Part shown: positions 24,480 through 33,731 of the stretch, piece by piece
Layout of the letters: every line of letters starts with the position of its first letter
How positions within the stretch are numbered: position 1 is the first letter of the stretch
DNA from: Planctomycetota bacterium
Lineage (GTDB): Bacteria; Planctomycetota; Phycisphaerae; WQYP01
DNA: 64,000 bases
NCBI GenBank assembly: GCA_021805985.1
Contig: JAJZDN010000015.1
Span: 1 to 64,000 of the forward strand
Direction of reading: 5' to 3'
Notes under the pieces: model-generated
What the model saw: the letters and a program-made list of their open reading frames with translations, nothing else
What the model was told of the DNA's origin: nothing
Databases searched by the model: none
Translations under genes and position numbers: made by a program

Positions 24480-24520
24480 GTCAAAGGTACCACTCCCATG
24501 GGCGAGGCGCTGAACAGAAC

Positions 24521-25540
24521 GTGAATTCAAAAGTAGAGACACAACGTGAGAGTACACTACGCTGCCCCGTTGTGCTTCGTCGCGCGGCGGCGTTCGGCGC
24601 CGATTGGGTATTGCTCCCCCGGGGCCGCTCGGCTTTCCGAAATAATGGGGTGGAATATATTCCTGTTAAGGAATTGGGGGCTTCGCAGGCAGTACTGGAC
24701 AGAGACCATTTCCGGGATAGTGATTGCCTGTCCGCGCGGCTTCCCTCGCCGTGGCTGGCGACGGCACAGGAGCAACGGGGCCGTCGGGCGTGCGTGGCGA
24801 TCAAAATTCCCAGCGGCCGTGGTCATTCCGCAGGACACATTACGCTGCGGCCTCTGTTCGGGCCAGTCCGCAATCTTCGAGAGCAATACTTCGGCAGAAA
24901 TGACTATGGCCCTTCCGTCCGCGCCTATTATGGAAGCGTCTCCGCATTTCTCGCTCCGTACGCAACGCCGCTCTTGCTCTGGCGGGCAATCTTTCATGCA
25001 CGTCCAGCCGATGTGCGGTGTTCTTGGGGCCGGGCGCGGTGGAGGCTCGATACGCTACTGATGCTTAAGCCTGGGTTTTTGGGGGGATGGGAGACCGATT
25101 TATTACAGGCACGACACGTGACGGCTTTTATCAAGAGCGTAGGTCAGTCTGGCGGGAACCGCGCGGCCTCAGGGGATGCAACCCCTACCCGCAACAGCTG
25201 GAGGGGGTTGTGGCACATGGCATGGATTTGCTGTGCATCGGGGGTAGCGGCTGGTGCGTGGCCCGGCACGCTGGCCATGCACACCGCGACGTTCGCTCTG
25301 GTCACATCCGGAGCCGCCGGCTATCCCCTCGGGATCGGAAGTGAGCTGACCCGCTTGGCGGGAGCCGCACTGGAGGTCGCCGCTCTAGTTCTTTCCGCCG
25401 TGGTTTTCGGCGATGCGGGAGGTACAGGAAACTCGCGCGGCCGCGCCGTCTTTCTCGATGCTGGAATAATCTACATTGCCACCGTCTGGTTAGCGTATGC
25501 AGCGGCTGCGGCGATGTTCGCGGCCATCTTGGGCCGGTAG
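24521..25540 (+). CDS. putative membrane protein, possibly decayed
   Basis: A 339-codon open frame starting at GTG. The last 115 residues hold about three hydrophobic helices (MAWICCASGVAAGAWPGTLA, LAGAALEVAALVLSAVVFG, IIYIATVWLAYAAAAAMFAA). The middle part reads like protein (REQYFGRNDYGPSVRAYYGS), whereas residues 20-110 are low in character and a second long frame (24546-25061) overlaps. This suggests a frameshifted or recombined gene. VLRRAAAFGADWVLL near the start recalls RDD-type membrane proteins but is too short to decide. No family assigned. Confidence 0.4.
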   Translation: MNSKVETQRESTLRCPVVLRRAAAFGADWVLLPRGRSAFRNNGVEYIPVKELGASQAVLDRDHFRDSDCLSARLPSPWLATAQEQRGRRACVAIKIPSGRGHSAGHITLRPLFGPVRNLREQYFGRNDYGPSVRAYYGSVSAFLAPYATPLLLWRAIFHARPADVRCSWGRARWRLDTLLMLKPGFLGGWETDLLQARHVTAFIKSVGQSGGNRAASGDATPTRNSWRGLWHMAWICCASGVAAGAWPGTLAMHTATFALVTSGAAGYPLGIGSELTRLAGAALEVAALVLSAVVFGDAGGTGNSRGRAVFLDAGIIYIATVWLAYAAAAAMFAAILGR

Positions 25541-25820
25541 TTCCGCGGTGAAGTTTTGCTCCAGAATTTAGCGCGTCGCAACGTAAGCGCTCGGAAAAAA
25601 TCGCGATGGAAGGGATCAAAATGCTCAGAAAAGACCGGTTAATAATCGCGGACCAAAGTGGTCGGGAGAACACGTGGCCGTACTGAATGAAATGTCCCGC
25701 CACAAAAACACACTGGCATGAAGCCCTCGGCGCTCTGTCGGAAAATCTGTGCAATCCTTAAAATCTGTGGATTGGTAACCGTAATTTGCAGGCTTAACAT
25801 CGCATTAGGAGCGTTTTGAT

Positions 25821-26324
25821 ATGACGGTAGAAAATACCTCTTTCGGTGAGCAAACGCCCATCTTGGCTCTGCTGGAAAAAATGGCTGAAAACCATGCTAT
25901 CCGCAGCCGGAAACGTTCCGCGATTGTCAGCGGCGCAGTTGCCATGGATACCATCGAGCTTTACATGGGCCACGTGAAAAGGGCGGCCGACCGAAAAAGC
26001 CGAACGCGAGGCAGACTGGAAACATCTGTTTTTCCTGAACTCCGGCGGGGAATGCCTCCTGGAGTGCTCAAGACGAACGCGAAGCGGCTGGCATTGGCCC
26101 GGCTAAAAATAAAGAGCGATCTCACGACGCTGGCGAAGATTGCGGAAGGTTACGCCCTCTGCAGTCGAGAACTGGACGCCTTGGCGATGATCGCCTTCGC
26201 ACTGGTGCGCGTGGCCAACGATGATAAGCCGCTATTGCGATACCACCGGGCCCGTTCCAGCATGGGAAAACCGCTTACGGCCCGCCAACGAAAGCACCTG
26301 CAAAGTCTGGGAATCGAGGTGTGA
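25821..26324 (+). CDS. small basic alpha-helical protein, unknown
   Basis: A 167-aa protein with TAGGAGCG before the ATG. It looks wholly alpha-helical and basic: ILALLEKMAENHAIRSRKRS, DTIELYMGHVKRAADRKSRT, ALVRVANDDKPLLRYHRARS and a C-terminal TARQRKHLQSLGIEV. No domain recognised. The 280 bp before it (25541-25820) hold no gene, only a motif AATCTGTGCAATCC...AATCTGTGGATTGG akin to the 9-bp-period sequence in the island repeats. Confidence 0.6.
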   Translation: MTVENTSFGEQTPILALLEKMAENHAIRSRKRSAIVSGAVAMDTIELYMGHVKRAADRKSRTRGRLETSVFPELRRGMPPGVLKTNAKRLALARLKIKSDLTTLAKIAEGYALCSRELDALAMIAFALVRVANDDKPLLRYHRARSSMGKPLTARQRKHLQSLGIEV

Positions 26325-26450
26325 TTTGTTACATGCCAAGCCCGCAAAAGCACGGGATTGTCCCGGTGGTATGTTTATCCTGCGTTGAATCGATCAGCGG
26401 GCCGCAACGCGATGTTTCGCTGTGACGAAGGCTCTGGCACCGTGCCAGCC

Positions 26451-26487
26451 GGTGGTAAAGTTAAACTCGGAGCATACAATAGGCTTC
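26451..26487 (+). repeat. island repeat, copy A4 (3' box only)
   Basis: GGTGGTAAAGTTAAACTCGG and AGCATACAATAGGCTT match the 3' box of copies A1-A3; the 200 bp upstream part is absent. ATGAAACAG follows at 26502, as ATGAAACAA/G also follows A2 and A3, but in no case does it start a convincing gene. Confidence 0.6.
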
Positions 26488-26853
26488 GTCGGAGGCTTAA
26501 GATGAAACAGTCAACTGCGTATCGGTTTCAGTTCATCGCGATCGCGACGTGCGAGCTTTGCGTATATGGTGCCAGCGGGGCTGCAATACCCGGCTCCGCT
26601 ATTTTGCGGGAAGTTCCAAAGATACATGGATGGAAACCGATAGCCGTTCTAAGTTCTGCTTCTGCCGCTTCCCCGTTGCCATTGCCATTGCCAGCGGGCT
26701 CGTGTCCGCGCCTGCGGGCGGGAGTGGCATGGGGTGGCAAATTAATCGCGTCGCCCACAAGGAGCGTGGGCCTTGTGGCATGGAGGCTTTCGCCATCACA
26801 GCGCACCGGTATTACGATAATTCCCTACCATACTCTTTATTCATTGCATCGCG
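26488..26853 (+). other. 366-bp end of island, no convincing gene
   Basis: An ATG at 26502 opens a frame with a leader-like start (MKQSTAYRFQFIAIATCELC) that degenerates into low-complexity Pro/Leu/Ser text and runs into apgM on the other strand. I see a possible decayed exported-protein gene and nothing firm. Confidence 0.3.
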
Positions 26854-28044
26854 TCATTTGGTCAGGAAATATGACATCAGCTCATAGCCGGCTTCGATGT
26901 GCAGGTCGCTTTCCATGGCGGCCTGTTCGGTGTAGGCCCGTGCGATGCTGCTTTTTCCCTGCGAACCGGTGATCAGAAAAGGTACCGGGGCTTCGTGGTG
27001 CTTGCGCGTGGCGCATTGGGTGGCATGGTCGGGCATGATCAGCAATCGCCATTGATCAAACGTCTTTAATTTTTTGAGCACCGGCCCGACCACGTGTTCG
27101 TCAATGGCTTCAATGCTTTTGATTTTCGTGGTGAAGTCCGCCTGATGGCTGGCTTCATCCGGTGCTTCCACGTGGCAGCAGACCAGGTCAAAATTATCCA
27201 GGGCGTCGCAGGTATATTTCCCCTGAGCGGCGTAATCGGTATCGTGATAGCTGGTGATGCCGGGCACCTCAATATTCTTCCAGCCCAGCAAATTCGCGAT
27301 GCCGCGCAGTAAATCCACAGCGGTAATCATGGCTCCGGAAACGCCGAAACGTTCCTTAAAGCTTGGAATATGCTTGGGCCTTCCCTGGCCCCACAGCCAG
27401 ATATCCGTCGCCTGATTTTCACCGAACTGCCGCCGCACCAGATTCACTTCATGGTCTTTGAGTACCGCTCGGGCCTTGTTCATGATATCCAGTAACGGCT
27501 CCGCGCCGGCTCCGCGCGGTAAATAGTTTTTAATCGGCTGATCGGGAATATCATGCGGGGGGGTGGTCTTTACTTTGCTCAAATCAGTGCCGGAAAGCGT
27601 CATTAAATTGCGATAACTTACACCGGGGTGAAACTTCACCCCACCGGAGCTTCCAATAGCGCCCGTGACGGCCTGCAAAAGCGTGCGGCCTTCGTTATCT
27701 TTGATGTGCCCTGCGGAATGATCCACCATTTTTCCGTCAATAATGGTGACGAAGTTGCAGCGCATTACCCAGTCTGAAGCATTGAGTTTCAGTCCCATGG
27801 CCGCCGCTTCCAACGGAGCACGGCCGGGATGATATTGGGCAGGGTCATACCCCAACAGGCAAAGCGTACACACATCGCTTCCGGGGCTGAAATCCGGCGG
27901 CGTCGTGCGAACCGTACCAATACGACCGTTGCGGGCGGCTGCGTCCATATTGGGTTTCAACGCAACTTCCAAGGGTGTTTTATTGCCCAGTTCTGCAATC
28001 GGGGCGTCGGCAGCTCCGTCGGGAATGATAATGGCATATTTCAT
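26854..28044 (-). CDS. apgM: iPGM-like alkaline-phosphatase-superfamily enzyme (apgM type; proposed homoserine kinase)
   Basis: A 396-aa metalloenzyme of the archaeal-type cofactor-independent phosphoglycerate mutase family. It shows AIIIPDGAADAP (first metal Asp), the nucleophile block SPGSDVCTLCLLGYDP with the Ser of G-S-D, HVEAPDEASHQAD, and the metal-binding MPDHATQCATRKHHEAPVP. Standard members are mutases of 2- and 3-phosphoglycerate. The subfamily with this start and length (TIGR02535) was named a proposed homoserine kinase because it clusters with homoserine dehydrogenase, and hom lies 74 bp upstream here. Which reaction this one performs cannot be told from sequence. It marks the right edge of the island. 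Confidence 0.88.
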   Translation of the reverse strand: MKYAIIIPDGAADAPIAELGNKTPLEVALKPNMDAAARNGRIGTVRTTPPDFSPGSDVCTLCLLGYDPAQYHPGRAPLEAAAMGLKLNASDWVMRCNFVTIIDGKMVDHSAGHIKDNEGRTLLQAVTGAIGSSGGVKFHPGVSYRNLMTLSGTDLSKVKTTPPHDIPDQPIKNYLPRGAGAEPLLDIMNKARAVLKDHEVNLVRRQFGENQATDIWLWGQGRPKHIPSFKERFGVSGAMITAVDLLRGIANLLGWKNIEVPGITSYHDTDYAAQGKYTCDALDNFDLVCCHVEAPDEASHQADFTTKIKSIEAIDEHVVGPVLKKLKTFDQWRLLIMPDHATQCATRKHHEAPVPFLITGSQGKSSIARAYTEQAAMESDLHIEAGYELMSYFLTK

Positions 28045-28118
28045 AGTGTTGCTTTCGATCCTTCATTAGTCTAAATAATATTCTAAGCGGTTGGTGGGCT
28101 GTTGCAATCTGAAGTTGC

Positions 28119-29414
28119 TCACGGTGCCGGATCAATGACACGAATGTGCCGGGTCTGGCCGCGCATTCCCCGCAGGCGATCAATTTTGGCGGTAGCCTCG
28201 GTTACCTTCCCATCTGGTGCTTCGTGCGTCATGATTACCAAGGGCACAAATTGATCCTCATGTGCTTCATGTTGCACCATCGCAGCCAGAGAAATGCCAA
28301 GTTTGCCCAGGATGCCGGTAATCTGATGCAGCATTCCCGGCTTATCCTGTACCATCATTCGTAAATAATGCCGAGACGACACATCTTGAATTGGAATAAC
28401 ACCGGCGGTACTGCGCCGTGTCAGCAGCGGCAATTGCCTGAAAAGCAGCGGGGCGGTTCCCATAGCCGCTTCTACAATGTCTGCAATAATGGCGCTGGCC
28501 GTGGGCTTTCCACCGGCTCCGCGACCATAATGAATGGTCTGGCCGCTGGCATGGCCGACGACGGCTATGGCATTAAATGAGCCATTAACATTGGCCAGCA
28601 GATGTTTCTGTGGAACAAACGCGGGGTGTACTCGCAGTGAAATACCGTGGCGATGCTTTTCGGCGATCGCCAGGAGCTTGCACACATACCCTAATTCTCG
28701 GCCAAACCGCAAATCCATATCGTCAATGGTATTTATTCCACGGACATAAATCTGGTCGAACGGTACATTGGTCCCAAACGCCAGAGATGCCAGAATGGCC
28801 AGCTTATGGGCACTATCTCCGCCGGTGACATCCAATGTGGGATCAGGCTCGGCAAAGCCCGCGGCCTGCGCTTCGGCTAAAGCGGTGCTGTAGCTTTTGC
28901 CGGCGGAACTCATTTCACTTAAAATGTAATTGCATGTGCCATTGACAATGCCTACGACCTGATCAATTTCATTGGCGATTAATCCGCGAGTCAGTGCCAG
29001 AACAATGGGAATCGCTCCGCCACAGGATGCTTCAAAGCAGACGCAGGAATTGGCTTTTGCCGCCGCGCGAAATATTTCCACCCCATGCAGCGCCAGCAGA
29101 TGCTTATTGGCGGTCACCAGCAATTTCCCGGATTTAACCGCCCGCAGGGAAAAAGCCTTCGCGGGTTCAACGCCGCCCATGACTTCCACAACAATCTGAA
29201 TTTCCGGATCATTGAGGATGTCATCGGGATTGGTGGTAAATAAATTCGCCGGAATCTTGTGGTTCCGAGTTTTTGCGGTATCCCGAATTAAAATCCGCTT
29301 CAAAGCCAGCGACTGTCCGGATCGCTTTGCCAGCAGCGCTTTCTCAGTCAGCAGCATCTCCGCCACCGTCGCTCCAACCGTTCCGCATCCCAGCAATCCA
29401 ATATGTGTTGTCAT
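28119..29414 (-). CDS. hom: homoserine dehydrogenase
   Basis: Reduces aspartate semialdehyde to homoserine with NAD(P)H, the branch point to threonine and methionine. The 431-aa protein has the Rossmann start HIGLLGCGTVGATVAEML, VVEVMGGVEPA, TANKHLLALHG, the catalytic block GIVNGTCNYILSEM and the family signature AEAQAAGFAEPDPTLDVTGG with D-S-A-H-K. A C-terminal ACT domain (YLRMMVQDKPGMLHQITGIL) suggests feedback inhibition, as in Gram-positive Hom. ATG 29414 has GGAG six bases upstream; a GTG two codons earlier is rejected. Followed by the apgM-type gene. Confidence 0.96.
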   Translation of the reverse strand: MTTHIGLLGCGTVGATVAEMLLTEKALLAKRSGQSLALKRILIRDTAKTRNHKIPANLFTTNPDDILNDPEIQIVVEVMGGVEPAKAFSLRAVKSGKLLVTANKHLLALHGVEIFRAAAKANSCVCFEASCGGAIPIVLALTRGLIANEIDQVVGIVNGTCNYILSEMSSAGKSYSTALAEAQAAGFAEPDPTLDVTGGDSAHKLAILASLAFGTNVPFDQIYVRGINTIDDMDLRFGRELGYVCKLLAIAEKHRHGISLRVHPAFVPQKHLLANVNGSFNAIAVVGHASGQTIHYGRGAGGKPTASAIIADIVEAAMGTAPLLFRQLPLLTRRSTAGVIPIQDVSSRHYLRMMVQDKPGMLHQITGILGKLGISLAAMVQHEAHEDQFVPLVIMTHEAPDGKVTEATAKIDRLRGMRGQTRHIRVIDPAP

Positions 29415-29927
29415 AACCACTCCAAGTACTTCTACGGCGAATTAAGATACGACAACCGACGGCAGCGTGCCAGCGCGGAGGGGGATTTCTTCTGCTTGCT
29501 GAGCGCATCGCCGGATTTTTCGTTATGGTGGATACCAAGGTGGCCAAGGTGGCCAAGATGGTTCAGGTCCCAGGAGTTAATATTTGCGAGCTTGAAGATT
29601 TTAAAGCGGTGCGCCGTAATTTCGCGAGTTATTGGACGGGATTACCACAAGACACGACGGACGAACTGCTCCACCGATTACACCGATGGACACACTTTAA
29701 TGAGCTACGAGAAATCTTGCCGTTTATCGTCGAAATATGTCCTCCGCTTACCTCCACCTTCCTCCTGTGAACTAACGTCTTTCAGATTTTCAGGTCACTC
29801 GGGACGGACGATCCACAGATCTCACCGATTTCCGATCCGGCGGTTAGGGAAATATTAAAATCTCTCTTTTTCACAAGGCGGACAGGCTCAATGATTAATG
29901 GCTAATGAATAGAAATATCGCGGGTGG
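29415..29927 (+). other. 513-bp intergenic stretch with short period repeats
   Basis: No gene is supported. Two short motifs stand out: CACCGATTACACCGATGGAC (29674-29693) and ATCCACAGATCTCACCGATT (29810-29829). They share the roughly 9-bp rhythm around GATT seen in the island repeats. A 151-codon open frame across it has no domain or start site. Confidence 0.5.
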
Positions 29928-32900
29928 CTATTGGGACACGCTCCAGAAGACGATTTGTCGGGTGGAAAAAAATATCAGCGAGGTTCGGTGGACGGGCTTT
30001 TTGAGGATGTCGGCGGCGGCTGAGGCGTAATATCGTACTTGCTGCTGATAGGCAGGTAGACGGGCGGGGATAAATAGGGCGGCATCGGTTTTGTAGTCGA
30101 TAATTTCCAGCGCATGGGGCTCAATTAATAAGGCGTCAATGACACCGCGAATCAGCATGATATCTAAGCCACTGGTGTGCGGTTTTGCTGCGCCGGGATC
30201 CGAGATTCCGTCAACACCTAAGCTTGGTGGTGCTGCGGGGTTGACGCCGGCTGCATGCGTCGCGGGCAGAGACCAGAGAAAATTTAATTCCCGCAGTAAT
30301 TGGTGACTGCGCGATGATTGTATCGTAGCGTGACGCATGCGTTTTCCCAGTGCGGTACTGAAAAGCCAGAGCAGCGCCGGTTGATCAACGATCGCTAACT
30401 CGTCGGGAGTTAAATGGCCCTGCCTTACCAGATCGGCTAGCGCGTCGCCTAATGTGTCTTCACTGGTGCGCTGATAGTCCAAGCGCTGCAGGACACGATG
30501 CATTAACAGACCTCTTTGTATACCTGAGTTATCTGAGGTTAATTCCAAATGCGCACTGGGCGGCGCATCGAGGATAAAAGCGGGCGAGTCGATGTCGCTG
30601 TTACGCATAGCTTTAAGCCGACTTACGCTGGCAACGGCGGCCAGTCGTGTTAATTCCTGATAGGCATAGGGCTTAGTGATACGATTGAACACAGCCTTTA
30701 AGGCTTGGGCATTGGGGTTTACCGCTTCGGCATGGCCCACGCCATCAGCGGTAATATCTCCGACGTCCACCGTTGGTGCAAGACCGCTGGAGCGTTGATT
30801 GTCGTGAGAATTCAGCGAACTTTCGGGTATTCTATGCAGTGTTAGCAGGGGGTCGGTTGCCTGGGCGTACTGGCTGAAAATAGGCCCCAGCCACGCCAAT
30901 GGGCAACTGGCGGGTTTTAATGCCGGTGTATGTTCATTTTTTCTCATGTCGCACGGCAAACGAATTTGCGGCCATTTTTCCACTGTTGATTCCGCCATTC
31001 TTCCGATGAGAATCAACTGATCGCGTGCGCGCGTCATCGCTACATACAGTAACCGCGCTTCCTCCTGATGCAGCTTGCCAAGTTTTTCTGCGGCCAACAC
31101 CCGGCGGCCCGGTGAATCCTGCACCAGGACTCCATTGGCATCCAAGATCTTAATTCCGATGCCTTTGTCGCGGTCTACCAGGAGTTGTTGTTGAAGATCA
31201 CGCTTATTAAATGCGGTTCCCAAACCGGCCACAAAAACCACCGGAAATTCCAGTCCTTTGCTGCCGTGGATGGACATGATCCGCACCGCGTTGCCCGCGG
31301 GCGGTGCCGCCTCACCCAGGTCGCGCTCTTCGCGCAAGCGCTCAAAAAAGTTGACGAATCTCGACAGGCTCTGTAATTCAAAACCGGAAAACTCCATCGC
31401 CCGCTGCTGCAGCAGTCGCAAATTAGCCAGTCGCTGGCGACCGCCGACCATGGCGGCGGCCTGATTTAGCAACCCCGCTTCCTGCATGATTCTGGACAAG
31501 GCATTGACCAGTGTTTCAGCGCGTATGGCTGATCGCCACTGTTCCAGCTTGGCCATGGTGTGCGTTATCTTCCGGGCCAGTTCAGATGCTGCGGCGTCGG
31601 TATGGTTTGTCTGCCCGAAGTCGGTTACCGCCTGATGAAACGGGACGTGGCCGGTTACATTCTGCCGGACATAAGCCAGGTCTGCCATGGTGCATCCGCC
31701 GATCGGGCCGATTAACACGCTCACCAGGGCGATATCTTGTTTGGGATTATCCAACACCCGCAAGATATCCAGTACTTCCAGCACTTCGCTGGATTCGAAA
31801 AAGCCGGTGGTCAGGGCGGCGTTCGCTAAAATGCCCATAGCGCCCAGTGTGCGCACATAATGCGGTGCCCGCTGACTCGGTGCGCGTAAAAGGATGGCGA
31901 TATCTTTTAACTCCAGTGGCCGCAATTCCTTGCCGACCTTGCGCGAACTTTGCAGCAGTTGAATAATGAGTTGTCCGATTCTCGTGGCTTCCAGTTCGTC
32001 GGCCTGCATTTCATTGAATGGATCACTGTCATTCGAATCGGCTTCGCTGTCACTTTCGTCGGCGTTGGCATGAGAATCATCGCGTGATGTCGTTAACACG
32101 TGCAGTTCCACAGGTATTCCCGGAAAGCCGCCCGGTGTTGCCGGCGGGCGGCCATGATGCAGTTCGGCCAGTTCCGCCATATTAATTAATGAGGTCAGCG
32201 AATCGCGCTGCACCATATTTAGCATAGGTTTAATGATGGCATTCAAAGCATCCACCAAGGGCGGCAGGGTACGATAATTCTCCCGCATGGTAATGATTTT
32301 GTTGCCTTGTCCGGCCGATCTTAGTTGCGTGGCCATATTATGCAGTATCTGCGGCTCGCTGCCGCGGAAGCCATAAATGCTTTGCAGCACATCTCCTACA
32401 CCAAACAGGGAACCGGGTTTTAATTTGGTAGCGCCCTTATCCCCCCGGTACAGCAATTCAATGAGGCGCTGCTGCACGGGGTTGATATCCTGATATTCAT
32501 CTACCAGAATATGGCGAAAGCGCTGATGCAGCAGGCTTTGCAGCGGGTTGCCCGGTTCAGAAAGTCCAGCGATAAGTGTGCGCTCCAGATCTGAATAATC
32601 TAACTGGCGGCGCCATTTCTTCACCTGCTGATACTGTCGTTGCGCGGCTTGGGCAAACGCCAGAAATGTCCCAATACGGCGGCGGCCAATCGTTTCAAGC
32701 GATTGCAGCTGCGCGATGTCCGAGCCGGTAAATTCGTCGCATAGTTGGATGAAAGCGTCTTTCAGTGGCTTGTACGTCCCGTCCCTGAAGTGTTCGGTTT
32801 GTGACTTGTCTTCGCTGTCGCGCAGGCGAATTTGTGCAGCAAACTTTACGCTTGCCAAATAATCACGTGCCCGGGTCCATTCGGCGGGACCTGCAGTAGT

Positions 32901-33731
32901 TAATGCTTCAGCCGCCTGTTTAGCAGCCAGGCTGGCCTCAATAAGTCCGCTGAACATTAATTTCTTGGCGTCGGCCTGAAGCAATTGCGCTTCATCTGCG
33001 CTGGCCGCCAGCATGATGGCCAGTTCTTCCAGGCGACGCGACTTTTGTTGAACAAAAGTGGTCAGAACCGCCTGTATTTCAGCATCGCCGCTGCCGGCAG
33101 CGTTGGCGCACCAAGCGTCAGGATCTACGACGGTCTGCATAACACGCAAAATTGGCATAATAAGCATTTCCAATTTTGCCGGTGATGCGCCGGCGTAAAG
33201 ATCAAATATTTCAACAAAATCGGAATGCTGAGGGTGGGTCTCCGCCATAAACTGCCGCGCTGTCTCGTGCAGGGCATCGGTTTGAAGCATGGCGGACTCA
33301 TGCTCATTAAGCAAGGTAAATCCGGGATCAACCCGGCAGAACATAAACCAGGTTTTTGCCGCCCAGTTGCAAAAGCCGTGAAATGTGTTGATTTGTGCGG
33401 TATCCACGGAGGCGGCCTGCTGATGCAGATGTTGGAACAGTTCGGGGGCCGTCTGATTGTCCGCTGCCTGGCGCAGGACAAGGGCGATGCGGCTTCGCAT
33501 TTCATCGGCGGCTTCGCGGGTGAATGTCAGCACGAGCAGTTCGCGTACCTCGCAGGCGTCCGGGCCAGCTGTTACGAGTTGGGCGCAACGTCGGGCCAAA
33601 GTAGCGGTTTTCCCTGAGCCGGCGCCGGCCAGCACTACCATTTCTCCCTGGCGATGGGCGATGGCGCTTTGCTGCGCGGCGGTCAGTGAAAGAGCCGCCG
33701 GCTGATTCGTCGCATGAAGAGAATCGTTCAT
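29928..33731 (-). CDS. addA: AddA, helicase-nuclease subunit of AddAB
   Basis: A 1267-aa UvrD-family helicase with a C-terminal RecB-type nuclease domain, which with AddB processes double-strand ends for RecA recombination. Motifs run in order: VLAGAGSGKTATLARR (I), DEYQDINPVQQRLIE (II), GVGDVLQSIYGFRGSE (III), MSIHGSKGLEFPVVFV (V), LYVAMTRARDQLILIG (VI). The nuclease has RGVIDALLI and LEIIDYKTD (D-x-K). The start ATG overlaps the addB stop by 4 bp (ATGA). Length matches typical AddA. Confidence 0.95.
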   Translation of the reverse strand: MNDSLHATNQPAALSLTAAQQSAIAHRQGEMVVLAGAGSGKTATLARRCAQLVTAGPDACEVRELLVLTFTREAADEMRSRIALVLRQAADNQTAPELFQHLHQQAASVDTAQINTFHGFCNWAAKTWFMFCRVDPGFTLLNEHESAMLQTDALHETARQFMAETHPQHSDFVEIFDLYAGASPAKLEMLIMPILRVMQTVVDPDAWCANAAGSGDAEIQAVLTTFVQQKSRRLEELAIMLAASADEAQLLQADAKKLMFSGLIEASLAAKQAAEALTTAGPAEWTRARDYLASVKFAAQIRLRDSEDKSQTEHFRDGTYKPLKDAFIQLCDEFTGSDIAQLQSLETIGRRRIGTFLAFAQAAQRQYQQVKKWRRQLDYSDLERTLIAGLSEPGNPLQSLLHQRFRHILVDEYQDINPVQQRLIELLYRGDKGATKLKPGSLFGVGDVLQSIYGFRGSEPQILHNMATQLRSAGQGNKIITMRENYRTLPPLVDALNAIIKPMLNMVQRDSLTSLINMAELAELHHGRPPATPGGFPGIPVELHVLTTSRDDSHANADESDSEADSNDSDPFNEMQADELEATRIGQLIIQLLQSSRKVGKELRPLELKDIAILLRAPSQRAPHYVRTLGAMGILANAALTTGFFESSEVLEVLDILRVLDNPKQDIALVSVLIGPIGGCTMADLAYVRQNVTGHVPFHQAVTDFGQTNHTDAAASELARKITHTMAKLEQWRSAIRAETLVNALSRIMQEAGLLNQAAAMVGGRQRLANLRLLQQRAMEFSGFELQSLSRFVNFFERLREERDLGEAAPPAGNAVRIMSIHGSKGLEFPVVFVAGLGTAFNKRDLQQQLLVDRDKGIGIKILDANGVLVQDSPGRRVLAAEKLGKLHQEEARLLYVAMTRARDQLILIGRMAESTVEKWPQIRLPCDMRKNEHTPALKPASCPLAWLGPIFSQYAQATDPLLTLHRIPESSLNSHDNQRSSGLAPTVDVGDITADGVGHAEAVNPNAQALKAVFNRITKPYAYQELTRLAAVASVSRLKAMRNSDIDSPAFILDAPPSAHLELTSDNSGIQRGLLMHRVLQRLDYQRTSEDTLGDALADLVRQGHLTPDELAIVDQPALLWLFSTALGKRMRHATIQSSRSHQLLRELNFLWSLPATHAAGVNPAAPPSLGVDGISDPGAAKPHTSGLDIMLIRGVIDALLIEPHALEIIDYKTDAALFIPARLPAYQQQVRYYASAAADILKKPVHRTSLIFFSTRQIVFWSVSQ

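Noticed and set aside
20206-26510. Reading the island repeat box as the end of a polymorphic toxin (G-A-Y-N-x-L text)
   Set aside because: Copy A2 has stops in that frame, there is no long open frame upstream, and most differences between copies are not at third positions.
29403-29858. A 151-codon frame downstream of hom
   Set aside because: It has no start site, no domain, and consists partly of the GATT-type period repeats.
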